64,000 nucleotides of DNA from positions 1,541,001 to 1,605,000 of the forward strand of contig JACVTC010000018.1 in NCBI GenBank assembly GCA_016946835.1. Reading direction: 5' to 3'. The DNA is from Neocallimastix lanati (nom. inval.) (Eukaryota; Neocallimastigomycota; Neocallimastigomycetes; Neocallimastigales; Neocallimastigaceae). The notes under the pieces are model-generated. The model worked only from the letters and a program-made list of their open reading frames with translations, was not told the origin of the DNA and ran no database searches. Both the position numbers and the translations under genes were made by a program. This document shows, in pieces, positions 32,371 to 43,640 of the stretch; the first letter of the stretch is position 1; each line of letters begins with the position of its first letter.

Positions 32371-34401
32371 TTAACTTAATAAATATTTAACTAATTCTAT
32401 ATTTCCATTTTTACAAGCAATTAATAATGGCGTATCTCCATCTTTATTTTTCTTATTGATATTCATTCTACAATGAATTAATTTTTTAACTTCTTCAATA
32501 TTATCTTGTTTACATTCAGAGGTTAATAAGGTTTCATTATTATCTCTTTTATTATTATATTTTTCAATTATATAATTCTTCTTTTCCAATTCTTTCTTTT
32601 CTTTTTCTTCTTTTTCTATTCTCAGTAATTCCAAGTCTTTTTTTATTTTTTCTTTCTCCTTTTTTTCTTCTTCCAATTCTATTTTTATTAATTCATTTTC
32701 TTTTTCTATTTTTTCTTTTGTTTTTCTTTCATTTTCCAATTCTATTTTCATTGATTCATTTTCTTTTTCTATTTTTTCTTTTTTAACTTCTTCAATATTA
32801 CCTTGTTTACATTCAGAGGTTAATAAGGTTTCATTATTATCTCTTTTCTTTTTAATTTTTTCAATTATATAATTTTTCTTTTCCAATTCTTTCTTTTCTT
32901 TTTCTCCTTTTTCTATTCTCAGTAATTCCAAGTCTTTTTTTATTTTTTCTTTCTCCTTTTTTTCTTCTTCCAATTCTATTTTCATTGATTCATTTTCTTT
33001 TTCTATTTTTTTTTTTACTTTTCTTTCATTTTCATTAATTTTATTAAATTTTTTCAAAAAGTAACTGCTATTGCTGAATATTACTTCAATTATATTTTTA
33101 TTTTTATGAAAATAGATTAATTTTAAAAATTTGTAATTAATTTCTGAAATATTATTTAATTTACAAAGGTAATATTTTTTTGAAATCATATTTTCAATAT
33201 CATTTTCATCAATTATTAATTTTATTCCTTTTTCTATGGAATATTCCACCAACAATTTAAACATTTCAATATTATTATTTTGCATTGCCCCAAATATTGG
33301 AGTATATCCATATCTTCTTTTTTCATTTAATTCCAAAATAATTTTATTGTTATTGGCATAATCGATTAATAATTTAATCATTTCAATATTATTATGATAA
33401 GTGGCTTCTAAAAGTGGATAATAATTTCCATATTTATTTTTTTCATTTAATTTCAAAATAATTTTATTTTTATTGGCATAATCCATTAATAATTTAACTA
33501 TTTCAATATTATTTTTTAAAGTGGCACTTAAAAGTGGATACCATCCATATTCATCTTTTTCATTCAAATTCAAAATAATTTTATTTTTATTGGCATAATC
33601 TATTAATAATTGAACTATTTCAATATTATTTTTTAAAGTGGCACTTAAAAGTGGATACATTCCATCTTCATCTTTTTCATTTAATTCTAAAATAATTTTA
33701 TTTTCAGTGGCATAATCAATTAACAATTGAACCATTTCAGTATTATTACAATAAGTGGCACTTAAAAGTGGATAACTTCCATATTTATCTTTTTCATTTA
33801 ATTCCAAAATAATTTTATTTTTATTGGCATAATCCATTAATAATTTAACTATTTCAATATTATTTTTAAAAATGGCACTTAAAAGTGGATACCATCCATA
33901 TTTATCTTTTTCATTTAATTCTAAAATAATTTTATTTTTATTGGCATAATCTATTAATAATTTAACTATTTCAATATTATTACAAATAGTGGCTCTTAAA
34001 AGTGGATAATTTCCATAGTCATCTTTTTCATTCAAATTCAAAATAATTTTATTTTTATTGGCATAATCTATTAATAATTGAACTATTTCAGTATTATTTT
34101 TATAAGTGGCATTTAAAAATGGATACCATCCATCTTCATCTTTTTCATTTAATTCTAAAATAATTTTATTTTCAGTGGCATAATCTATTAACAATTTAAC
34201 TATTTCAATATTATTTTCATAATAAGTGGCATATAAAAGTGGATTCCATCCATAGTCATCTTTTTTATTTAATTCTAAAATAATTTTATTTTCTGTGGCA
34301 TAATCTAAAATATTTTTTAATTTTTGAGTATTGCCACTTCTAATTTCCTTATTAAGTTCTTCTTTCAAATCTTTTTTACTTTTATCAATAAATAAATCCA
34401 T
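32371..34401 (-). CDS. Ankyrin-repeat protein, copy 6 (intact, 676 aa)
   Basis: The only complete uninterrupted family member. Residues 1-48 form the cap (MDLFIDKSKKDLKEELNKEI, GNTQKLKNILDYATENK). Residues about 49-402 are nine ankyrin repeats of 39 residues, the ninth being the GYTPIFGAMQNNNIEMFKLL type. Residues about 400-465 are the linker (IENMISKKYYLCKLNNISE, NIIEVIFSNSSYFLKKF). Residues about 466-618 are a charged E/K helix. Residues 619-676 are two short canonical ankyrin units ending VKYLLS. No signal peptide or membrane segment is seen, so it is probably cytoplasmic or nuclear. Within the helix region a 78-residue segment is duplicated in frame, including a first copy of the NNETLLTSECKQGNIEEV ankyrin start that is cut off. 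Ankyrin arrays bind proteins; the ligand is unknown. Confidence 0.9.
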   Translation of the reverse strand: MDLFIDKSKKDLKEELNKEIRSGNTQKLKNILDYATENKIILELNKKDDYGWNPLLYATYYENNIEIVKLLIDYATENKIILELNEKDEDGWYPFLNATYKNNTEIVQLLIDYANKNKIILNLNEKDDYGNYPLLRATICNNIEIVKLLIDYANKNKIILELNEKDKYGWYPLLSAIFKNNIEIVKLLMDYANKNKIILELNEKDKYGSYPLLSATYCNNTEMVQLLIDYATENKIILELNEKDEDGMYPLLSATLKNNIEIVQLLIDYANKNKIILNLNEKDEYGWYPLLSATLKNNIEIVKLLMDYANKNKIILKLNEKNKYGNYYPLLEATYHNNIEMIKLLIDYANNNKIILELNEKRRYGYTPIFGAMQNNNIEMFKLLVEYSIEKGIKLIIDENDIENMISKKYYLCKLNNISEINYKFLKLIYFHKNKNIIEVIFSNSSYFLKKFNKINENERKVKKKIEKENESMKIELEEEKKEKEKIKKDLELLRIEKGEKEKKELEKKNYIIEKIKKKRDNNETLLTSECKQGNIEEVKKEKIEKENESMKIELENERKTKEKIEKENELIKIELEEEKKEKEKIKKDLELLRIEKEEKEKKELEKKNYIIEKYNNKRDNNETLLTSECKQDNIEEVKKLIHCRMNINKKNKDGDTPLLIACKNGNIELVKYLLS
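32520..33015 (-). repeat. 234-bp in-frame tandem duplication inside ankyrin copy 6
   Basis: The stretch encoding KIEKENESMKIEL, the helix and the first residues of the terminal ankyrin occurs twice, offset by 234 bp (78 codons). It is visible as TTCATTGATTCATTTTCTTT at 32747 and at 32981. The join is at the A-rich EEVKKEKIEKEN sequence, which resembles the KVKKKIEKEN entry of the helix, so unequal crossing-over is the likely cause. Confidence 0.75.
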
Positions 34402-35057
34402 AATTTTTAAAAATTTTTTTATTTATTCAATTAATTATTATTTTAAAAAAATTGAAATTATTTATAATTTTTTTTAATTATTTATATTTTTTTTTAATTA
34501 TTTATAATTTTTTTTAATTATTTATTTTATTTTTATTTATTTTATTTTATTTTATTTTATTTTATTTTATTTTTATTTATTGTATGAATTTAAAAGAAAA
34601 AAAAAATTTTTTTCATTAAAAGATTTTCTTATCCTTTTATTCTAATTTAAAATTTTTTTTAACCATTTTTTAGTTCCAATTTTTTTTCTTTTTTTTTTTT
34701 TTTTAGTTCCATTTTTTATTTTTTTAAAATAAATTTTTAATAATTAAAATAAAAAAAAATTTAATTTTTTATTATTATTATTATTATTATTATTTTTTAT
34801 ATTTTATTATTATTATAATTTATATATAATATAAAATTATTATATATTAGAATACACTATATAATATATTAATTATGAAATAGTAATATGTACTAAAATT
34901 AATGCATATAAGAAGTAGTATTATTAAATATATAAATATAATTTAATAATATAAAATAATATATATCCAAAATGTAATATAATATATAAATAAATTGAAT
35001 AAAAAGTTACTTAAATTTAAAAAAAAATGAAAATAAAATTTTTATTAAAAAAATAAA
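34402..35057. other. 5' flank of ankyrin copy 6
   Basis: TTTTAATTATTTATAATTTT repeats near 34455-34530, a TTTTA run at 34530-34572, a one-armed H block (TTAGTTCCAATTTTTTTT near 34670) and a TTA microsatellite at 34765-34800. No coding frame. Confidence 0.6.
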
Positions 35058-35876
<819 letters not shown>

Positions 35877-36172
35877 GATGATGATGATGATGACATAAGC
35901 AATTCAATAGACAGAATATGTTTTACTCTACCACATTATTTGTTTTAGATCAATCAATAGATTTAAAAATTTTTTAAATTTTTTAGTTAAGAATGAACTC
36001 TTTTATAATAGAAACTTTATTTTATTTTATTCCATCTGTACTTTATATTTAATATTCTACTTATTTATTTTATTTTATTTTATTTTATTTTTTATTTTAT
36101 TTTATTTTATTTTATTTAATTTATTTATTTATTTATTTATTTAATAAAAATTATTTTTCCTTTTATTAATAT
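35877..36172. repeat. Flank shared with 51280-51580, with TTTTA repeats
   Basis: GATGATGATGACATAAGCAA to TTCTACTTATTTATTTTATT matches 51283 onward, including one copy of the CATCTGTACTTTATATTT satellite unit near 36034. Confidence 0.75.
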
Positions 36173-36254
36173 TTTTTTTTTAAACTACCGTAGCAGGATT
36201 TCTCCCCAGCTGCACATCCGTAGACACACAATGATTTATTACTAGAGTCCTTAT
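36173..36254 (-). mobile_element. 82-bp retroposed insertion with poly-A end and 12-bp target duplication
   Basis: A short GC-rich sequence is flanked by TTTTATTAATAT on both sides (36161-36172 and 36255-36266). On the minus strand it starts AAGGACTCTAGTAATAAATC and ends GCTACGGTAGTTT followed by about nine A, the signature of target-primed reverse transcription of an RNA. The comparable sequence near 63905-63950 lacks it. The source RNA is not recognised. Confidence 0.6.
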
Positions 36255-36266
36255 TTTTATTAATAT

Positions 36267-36488
36267 ATATTTATATATTTTAAATAAAATAAATAAAAAT
36301 AAAATAAAATAAAGCAAAATAAAATTAAATTATAGATATATATTTATTTAAAAATGTTTATATATATTTTATTTTATTTTATATATTTATTTAATTTTAT
36401 TTAGTTTAATTTAAAAAAAAAAAAAAAATAATAAATAAAAATAAAATTAAATATAAATATATATTTTATTATATTTTATTTTATTTTT

Positions 36489-36551
<63 letters not shown>
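36267..36551. repeat. AT repeats and ATT microsatellite left of element B
   Basis: AAATAAAATAAATAAAA-type repeats shared with the right edge of the window (about 63930-64000), then an ATT trinucleotide run at 36494-36551 into which element B is inserted. Confidence 0.75.
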
Positions 36552-36552
<1 letters not shown>

Positions 36553-36749
36553 GTCAACCGACTTCTCCGGTAGTAACTCGAGAGATAATAAAGTTTAATA
36601 TAATTTATTTATTTATTTATTTTATTTTTATTTTATTTTTAAAAGAGTCATCATTACATAAATTTATTTCATAGATTATTTTATACATGAATATATAAAT
36701 CTATACTAATGTATAAATCACATGTTATAAATTTCCTATTCTATTAACA
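36552..36749 (-). repeat. 3' LTR of copia element B (198 bp)
   Basis: TGTCAACCGACTTCTCC to CTATTAACA. It differs from 41924-42130 at a handful of bases and in the length of an internal TTTA run. Confidence 0.9.
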
Positions 36750-36764
36750 TTCCCCCCTCAAACT
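36750..36764 (-). promoter_or_regulatory. Polypurine tract of element B
   Basis: The minus strand reads GTTTGAGGGGGGAA directly before the 3' LTR. Confidence 0.8.
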
Positions 36765-37562
36765 AATTTTTCTTATGAAAAATTTTGTTTGTGAAATTTG
36801 TCATAAAAGGACCATTTTTATCTTTTGTTAAAACGTCTGCTAACATATTTTTAGTATCTATATATTCTAGTTTTACTTTTCCTTTTTCTATATTATCTTT
36901 ATCAAAGAAATATTTAATTGCTATATGTTTTAATTTTGGATTTATCTCATCATTTTCAATATTAGTTTTACTTGCAATATTCTCTGTAAATATTTTAATT
37001 GGTATTTTAAATTTAAATAATTCTTATAATATGTTTCTGATCCATAAAACCTTCTTAATACATTCAGATGTGCTTATGTATTCTGCTTCAGCAGTAGATG
37101 TAGCTACAATAGATTGTTTTTTAATTGTCCAACAAATAGGATTATTGCCCATCAAAATAATATTTCCAGATGTAGATTTCCTATCCTTTATATCTCCAGC
37201 AAAATCTGAATCAGTATATCCAATTATTTCGCCTTTACCATCATAGCATATTTTATAATTTTTAGTGGTATTTAAATATTTTAGTATGTGGGTAACCTTT
37301 ATCCAATCTGTTATTGTAGGTTTTTCAGATATTCTTGTGGCCTTTCCAACAGCGAAAGATATATCTGGGCGTGTATATTTTGCTAAATAGATTAAAGAGC
37401 CAATTGCACTTTTATAAGTAGTTACGTCAAAAGGTTTTTTGTTTTCTCCTTTAGTATTATCTCCTACACATGAAGTATTTTTTTTTTTGCATACATTAAA
37501 TTAAATGTTTCTAATAATTTTATTATAAAACCTTCTTGAGAAATATAATATTTATTATCTTC
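36765..37562 (-). pseudogene. RT end and RNase H of copia element B
   Basis: In changing minus-strand frames one reads the RT end (YYISQEGFIIKLLETFNL) and the RNase H domain. The latter runs DWIKVTHILKYLNTTKNY, YTDSDFAGDIKDRKSTSG, NPICWTIKKQSIVATS, AEAEYISTSECIKKVLWI, followed by a stop after RNIL. Then come pieces of the end (LEYIDTKNMLADVLTKDKNG). The first catalytic Asp and the Glu of RNase H are present. The open plus-strand frame at 36785-37246 is a shadow. Confidence 0.75.
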
Positions 37563-38210
37563 TTAATCAATTTTGATACCTAAAATATAATTAATTGGTT
37601 CAACTTTTGATACTTTAAAATTATTTTTAATAATATTAACTATTCTTTTAATTTCTTTATCTTCACCAGTAATTACATATATCATCAACGTATAAACCAA
37701 TAATGCCCAAAGTTTATTTTTAATTATTCTTTTAAAAATACATTTTTCCGAAATGAGTTGATGATAACCGTTGTTTACCAAAAATTTTGTGATAGTAATG
37801 TTCCACTGACTTCCGGATTGCTTAAGTTCATATAAGGCTTTATTCATCATCCAATATCCTTTTCCAAAATTAGGGTCGCCTGGCGGAATAGTAGTATATA
37901 TGTCCTTTTCAAAATGTGCATTTAAATATGCAGCTTTTATATCTAATTGAATCATATTCCATTTAAATTTTGAAGCTAAGGCAATAATTAATTTTAATCC
38001 ATCAATATTTAATGTAGGGGAGTAAGTTAAGTCAAAATCGATACCTTTTCTTTGTTTAAATCCTCTAGCCACTACACAAGCCTTTCTTTTGACAATTTTA
38101 TTGTCCGGACCAATTTTGTTAGTAAATACCCACTTTGTTGAAATTTAATTTTCATTTTTGTGGGCAAATTTTACGAATGAAAAAATTTTATTGTTATATA
38201 AATTACTTTA
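37563..38210 (-). pseudogene. Reverse transcriptase of copia element B
   Basis: The frame from 38072 reads ARGFKQRKGIDFDLTYSP, LNIDGLKLIIALASKF, QLDIKAAYLNAHFEKDIYT, IPPGDPNFGKGYW and ALYELKQSGSQWN. The YVDD region is shifted (ALLVYTLMIYVITGEDKEI instead of a YVDDMI-type read), so a frameshift hits the catalytic box near 37680-37690. It continues to YILGIKID and a stop. Upstream, 38072-38210 has the KWVFTN-like block interrupted by stops. Confidence 0.8.
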
Positions 38211-39190
38211 TTCAACATTAATTGCTTTTTCCCATTCTAAATGGTTTTTACAATTTATTGCTCCATAATAATTTAAAGGAATATTTATAATTTTATTAGC
38301 AATAAATTTATTTGAAAAATCATTAGTATTTAAAGTATTTGAATTATTACTATTTTTATTTAAAACTTTGTAATGTTTACGTTTATTATTATAAGAATGT
38401 TTTTTGTATATTTTTCTTTTGAATAGAGAAATATGAGAATTAATAAAAGGATTTTTTTTAGGTTTATAGAATTTATTTTTATTAAGAATGTCTCTTATTT
38501 TTGAATAATTTTGTGTAATTTTCTCTGGACAATTATTATTTATAATTAAAGTTCTGTGGCCTTTAAGAGGGATTTGTTTATTTTTGTTTATAATATTATT
38601 GTTATTATTTTCATTTTCAATAGTTTTTTCTCCTGTATATTAATATTTGATTCATTTGAATGGAAATTTGAATTGCTATTAAAATTTAATTTATTTATTA
38701 TATGATCATTATGATTATTTGATATATTATCCATATAATTATTCCGTAGTATGATATTATTATTATTTATATCAATATTCATATTATTCGTATAATTTAG
38801 GTCAGATTGATTATTATTTAAGGTTTCATTATTAATTAAATTTTTATTGATTAATTTATTATTAAAATTATTTTGAGTATAATTAATATCATCAAAATTA
38901 TATAAACTTTCATTAATAAAATTTTTATTAATTTGATTATTATAATAAATATTTAAATAACTTGAAGAATTATTATTATTATTTAAATCATAATTATTAG
39001 ATTTTAAATTAAAATTATTTTGATTTTCATTTATTTTATTGTTAAAAATTAAATTATTTGAATTTGAATATAAATTATTTTCATTATTAATATTTTGATT
39101 ATTAGATAATATATTATTATTATTTAGTGAAATTAAATCATTGTTATTTTGAATATTCAATTTTAGATTTTAAGGTTTTTATGATAAATA
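38211..39190 (-). pseudogene. Asn-rich linker of copia element B
   Basis: The frame 39160-38588 (190 codons) is almost entirely N, S, L, I and Y (for example NSNNLIFNNKINENQNNFNL). Such low-complexity spacers between integrase and RT are common to elements A, B and C. The rest, to 38211, has KSLRTLIINNNCPEKI-like pieces and stops. Confidence 0.6.
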
Positions 39191-40219
39191 TTAATTTTTG
39201 AACTTATTCCTTATTCTTTTATTATTTTGATTCATATAAATAGAATCGTCATAGTTTAAATAATTATTATTATTTTTGTTGCTTATATTAAAATTTTCTG
39301 AACTTAAATTATTATTATTTTGTGTTCCATCATTTTTTATGTCAAAATCATTCAAATTTTTATTATTAAATTTTTTTTCACCATTTTTTGAAAAATTATC
39401 TTCTTCATTACCATCAACTGAGTAGAAATCATCATCACTATCTCCATTATTATTAGAGATAATGTTGATATTATTGTCTTTTTTATTGTTAACTCTACTG
39501 TCAGGATTATTATTTTCTTTAATAATATCATTATTATTATTTTGTTTAGTGTTGTTATTGTCATTATTTATAGGTGTAATGTCTGAAATATTTTTATTGT
39601 TTTCTGAATTATTTTTATTATTTTTTGAGTTATTTTTATTAATATCTGAATTATTTTCATTATTGTTTGGGAAATAAAAATCTTTATTGATTGTTGAATA
39701 TTTGCTTAAATTAAAGTCAAATTTTAAAAATGTTGGGTACTCATTTTTATCTGCAGCTGAATTAGATAAAGAAAAATTTGCAGGTTCATCTTCAATGCAA
39801 AATATTTCTCTGACAGAACGTAGATTATAATTATTAAAATCCATAATTAAATAACTATGAGTTTTTTCGTCAAATCCAAGAAAAATTCCTTTATTAGAGT
39901 TAGAATGAAATTTGCTTTTGTTTTGATCATAAATTTTGTAATAAGTTATACAACCAAAAGTACTTAAATGGCCTAATTTAACTTTTTTGTCATTAAATAA
40001 ATTATTTAAATATTTTAAAAATTTAATCATGATATCAATGGCTTCGCTTTTCCTTTTCATAAGGAAAATCCAACTTTTATGAGATTTTTCATCAATAAAA
40101 GTTATAATAAATCTCATTCCATTAATAGAATCATTAATGGGACCAATGATATTGGAATGAATAACCTCAAGAATATCGCTTGCTTTTGGCATTTCTTTAT
40201 TATGAGGTTTTCTTTTCAT
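39191..40219 (-). pseudogene. Integrase of element B with core deletion
   Basis: The 342-codon frame starts MKRKPHNKEMPKASDILEV and reads HSNIIGPINDSINGMRF, FIDEKSHKSWIFLMKRKSE and FLKYLNNLFNDKKVKLGHL. It then jumps directly to STFGCITYYKIYDQNKSKF and KGIFLGFDEKTHSYLI. Relative to elements A and C about 120 residues are missing between NLFND and KKVKLGHL, including the second catalytic Asp and the Glu. The first Asp is Asn (HSN for HSD). The deletion is in frame. The second half is an N/D-rich linker (DNNNTKQNNNNDIIKENNN). The enzyme is dead. Confidence 0.85.
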
Positions 40220-40318
40220 TTTAGATATTCTACAGTCAATACATAATGGTTCTTTAATATTATTTAAATTTAAATAATCATCTATATTTTCAATATAATA
40301 ATGGCCAAGTCTTCTGTG

Positions 40319-41177
40319 TCATATTAATTTACTATCATGATTTAATTTATATATATTGAAAATATAATTTTTAATATTTTGTTTTGTTTTATCATTATGT
40401 ATAGCAGTGATTAAAATTTCGTTATTATTAATAGAGTGAAAAGTTCCGATGGTATTATTATTTTTATCTATTAATGTGAGTTTAACTCTATTATCAGACC
40501 TTTCCGTTAATGCTTTAATGTCTATTTTGGCAAGTTCAATGCCACTAATAATATTCCTAGAAACTTCTTTAGAATATAATACACGTTTTAAAACGATTTT
40601 ATGACTATTAATAAAAAAATGGAATTCACCATAACCTTCAAAAACGCAAGAAGAGTTATTTGCGCATTTTAAAATACATTTCTCTTCTTTATAATTTATT
40701 AACAAACTTTTATCATTGGTTAGATGTTCTCCAGCACCAGAATCATATAACCAACTAGATTTATTATATTTATTCATCAATAAAACACCAGAATTTTTAA
40801 AAATGCACATATAATTTATAAAAGATTTAAAATATTTATCTTTATTTAAGTTTTTATTTTGAAATACATGTAATTTGTTATATTTATTATTATTATTATT
40901 TAACTCTTGTTTATCCTCAAGGAACATGAATTTTATATCTTCAAAATCTACATTAGAATTATAATAATTGTTAATGTCGTGTTTAGAAATATTTCAGGCG
41001 AATTTATATTCTTATTTATTATTGTTTTTATAGTTTTTACTATAGTAATTTTTATTTTTGTTATTTTTGTTTTTATTAAAATAATTATTATTTTTATCAT
41101 TTGAACACTTATTTAACATTTGTATAAATTTGCTATTTTTATTTTTTAAGTTGTACCAACACTCCTTTGTACTATGA
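40319..41177 (-). pseudogene. Protease and GAG-pre-integrase of element B
   Basis: The frame 40927-40319 reads SSWLYDSGAGEHLTNDKSLL with an intact DSG aspartic protease motif. It continues with LKCANNSSCVFEGYGEFHFF, VLYSKEVSRNIISGIELAK and DKNNNTIGTFHSINNNEIL. The WHRRLGHYYIENI zinc-binding segment lies just beyond the frame end near 40320, with Trp changed to a stop. The stretch 40928-41177 is the gag tail in another frame. Confidence 0.8.
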
Positions 41178-41870
41178 TTAGTTTTTTTCACAAATAGAGC
41201 AATATTTATTATTTTTATAATTGTTTTTATTTTTGATGGCTATTTTTCTTACTTGGTCTATTTCCATGGTATCATCATTTCTGTTATCATAATTCCAACC
41301 TTTAATATATGATCTTTTCTTCAGGTCGGCATCAATTTTGTTATAAAGAGAGTCAAAAGTTTCGTTTTGTTCCAAAATAAATTTTCCCATGTAGTCTTCC
41401 GGCAAGGCATTATAAAGATATTTGATTTTTTCTTCATCACTGATTCTAAGCTGGGAGCTATCCATAACTTTGAAAATATCCCTCATTTGGTCAAGAGTTT
41501 CCATAATTTTCTCTTCTTTACTGGTAGATAACGAATTAAGCCTAGATATCCAGTATGATGTGTCATTCTTGTCTCCGCCAAAATACTTTTTTAATTTATC
41601 CATTATATCTTTTGCTGATAATATCCCAGCAACCTTTTTGTGGATTTCTGGAGTAATAGAATGAAGTATCAAAGACCTGGCGATAGCATTTTTCATCAGG
41701 TGTTCTAGGTCTTCTTTTTTCTTCGGATCATCCACGTCTATGTCTTTAATTTTATTTTCCTTGGCGTATTCGGAGTCTTGTTCCTTTTGAAATTCTGTGG
41801 TTATTGAGTCAAACCATAATATGTAATTAGATGTTTCTTTTAGAACAATTAATGATTTTTCTTTATTCAT
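41178..41870 (-). pseudogene. Gag of copia element B
   Basis: A 230-codon frame from ATG at 41870 (MNKEKSLIVLKETSNYILWF). The gag core reads AGILSAKDIMDKLKKYFGG, SYWISRLNSLSTSKEEKIM, LDQMRDIFKVMDSSQLRIS and LYNALPEDYMGKFILEQNE. It ends CSICEKN and a stop because of an extra base in an A-run. In the neighbouring frame the knuckle completes as CSICEKTNHSTKEC (CX2CX4HX4C). Except for this shift the gag is well preserved and is the best gag in the window. Confidence 0.85.
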
Positions 41871-41912
41871 TTTGTATTAATTAATAATATTATTCTCTCA
41901 AGATTTGTTTGT

Positions 41913-41923
41913 GACTCTTAATC
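41913..41923 (-). promoter_or_regulatory. Primer-binding site of element B
   Basis: The minus strand reads GATTAAGAGTC next to the 5' LTR, the 11-base core shared with A, C and D; the outer bases differ. Confidence 0.6.
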
Positions 41924-42129
41924 TGTCAACCGACTTCCCCGGTAATAACTCGAGAAATAATAAAGTTTAATATAATTTATTTATTTATTTATTTATTTAT
42001 TTATTTTATATTTTTATTTTTAAAAGAGTCATCATTATATAAATTTATTTCATATATTATTTTATACATGAATACATAAATCTATACATATATATAAATC
42101 ACATGTTGTAAATTTCCTATTCTATTAAC

Positions 42130-42130
<1 letters not shown>
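41924..42130 (-). repeat. 5' LTR of copia element B (207 bp)
   Basis: TGTCAACCGACTTCCCC to CTATTAACA, partner of 36552-36749. Confidence 0.9.
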
Positions 42131-42161
<31 letters not shown>

Positions 42162-42299
42162 AATAATATAAATAAATAAACTTAACAATTTAGGTTTATA
42201 ATTAAATAATAGATTTAGGTTTATAATTAAATAATAGATAATATAAATCATAAACATTTATGTAAAAAATAAACTTAAAATTTAAATTAACATTATTTA
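42131..42299. repeat. ATT microsatellite and a 25-bp direct repeat
   Basis: The ATT run resumes right after element B (42134-42161). ATTTAGGTTTATAATTAAAT then occurs twice in tandem (about 42190-42240). Confidence 0.6.
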
Positions 42300-42512
42300 T
42301 GTTAATACGTAATTAAATGTAAATCATTAAATTTATCATGCGCATGTAAATAATCTCTTTATTCTTGTTTATTTACATGAAATAATTATAAAGTTTATAT
42401 AAAAATATTTGTTTATTCTTTAGACGAAAATTCGTGACTTTCGTCAATAAAATATTTTATAATAAATAAATAAATGTATGAATAATTAATAAATAAATAA
42501 ATTTCTTTAATA
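42300..42512 (+). repeat. Putative 5' LTR of element C
   Basis: It starts TGTTAATACGTAATT and ends at CTTTAATA, immediately before the primer site at 42513. A 7-bp inverted repeat GACGAAA/TTTCGTC lies at 42423-42445. No partner LTR exists in the window, so the left boundary is inferred only from TG and position. Confidence 0.4.
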
Positions 42513-42526
42513 GATTAAGAGTCTCA
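42513..42526 (+). promoter_or_regulatory. Primer-binding site of element C
   Basis: GATTAAGAGTCTCA, identical to the sites of A and D. A complementary ACTCTTAA at 42531-42538 could fold back on it. Confidence 0.65.
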
Positions 42527-42710
42527 TTTGTACTCTTAACATTCTCATAAATCAGAGATAAAATAATATAAAATATCTTTAATAAAATAAAATAATAATT
42601 AAATAAAATATAAATAAAATTCTTTAATACAACACAAAATTGTTTTTAATAAAACACAAAATCATCATAATATTAATTTTAAATTAAAAAAAAAAATAAT
42701 AAAAATTTTT

Positions 42711-43640
42711 ATGAACGAATCCTTATTTTTCAAAAAGAAAGCCATATTGAATGGCAAAAATTATAACATATGGTATGATAGTTTAAAAGATGTCCTCGAA
42801 AAAGATGGCTTAAGAGGAATATTTAATAAAGGATGTAGTAAAAGAAAAAGAAAAGGCCACAAATAGTAATGTGGATGATATAGAAAACGCAAAAAGGAAT
42901 AATACAAAAGTCCGCTACATCATAGAAAATACCATATGTACCAAAATTCATGAGAACATAATCGGAATGACTACCCCTTGTGAAATAATTGAATATTTAA
43001 AAGGGGAGTATAAACTCAACGAAAACGATATGACTCAATGGATGAATAAATTAAGAGAGGTAAAAGCGAAGAAAGAGGAAGATATTCCATTTACCTTAAA
43101 AAGACTATTTAAATTATTTAAAGGTATGGAATTTTCCGGAAATAATATTTCTGAAAAGGAAAAAAGTTAAATACATATTAAAATCATTGCCTACAAGCTA
43201 CAAAAAGAAAATAACATTAAATGGCAATGAAACTGCTGAAAATCTTAGGACCACCATCGTAAACGACATAAATACCTGGATTTATGTCGACGATGTTACC
43301 CAAAATGGAAATGACTCTGATGATCCAATGGATATAGATTATGCTGGGAAACTTGGACACAAAGATAGGAAAAATTTAAAAAGCAAGAACAATAATAAAA
43401 ATTTTCCCAAAAAAAGGAAATTCAAGTAAACAAAACAATAAAGATAAATTTAATAGAAATAAATATAACAATAATAATAAATTCTGTGAAATATATGAAA
43501 AAAGAGGCCATTCTACCAAAGAATGTAGATATAATCCAAGAAATCCAAAAGGATTATATAACAAGTACTACATTCAAGATGAACAAAAATACAGAAACAA
43601 TTATCATCCACATTATAATGGGCAAAATGGAAAAGCCGTT
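42711..43640 (+). pseudogene. Gag of copia element C
   Basis: It starts MNESLFFKKKAILNGKNYNI at 42711 and is cut by a frameshift near 42835. It continues as 42871-43170 (TTPCEIIEYLKGEYKLNEND, TQWMNKLREVKAKKEEDI) and 43187-43429 (PTSYKKKITLNGNETAENL, DDPMDIDYAGKLGHKD). The zinc knuckle near 43480 reads CEIYEKRGHSTKEC: the second cysteine is tyrosine, so the CX2CX4HX4C pattern is lost. Its organisation equals gag of element B. Confidence 0.75.

Larger units (their letters stand above)
36552..42130 (-). mobile_element. Copia-type LTR retrotransposon, element B
   Basis: A 5.6-kb Ty1/copia element on the minus strand with LTRs of 198 and 207 bp, polypurine tract, primer site and all pol domains in copia order. 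It sits in an ATT microsatellite; the flanking five bases are ATTAT and AGTAT. It is disabled by frameshifts and by a deletion through the integrase core. The LTRs share no obvious sequence with those of element A, yet the proteins are related. Confidence 0.9.
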
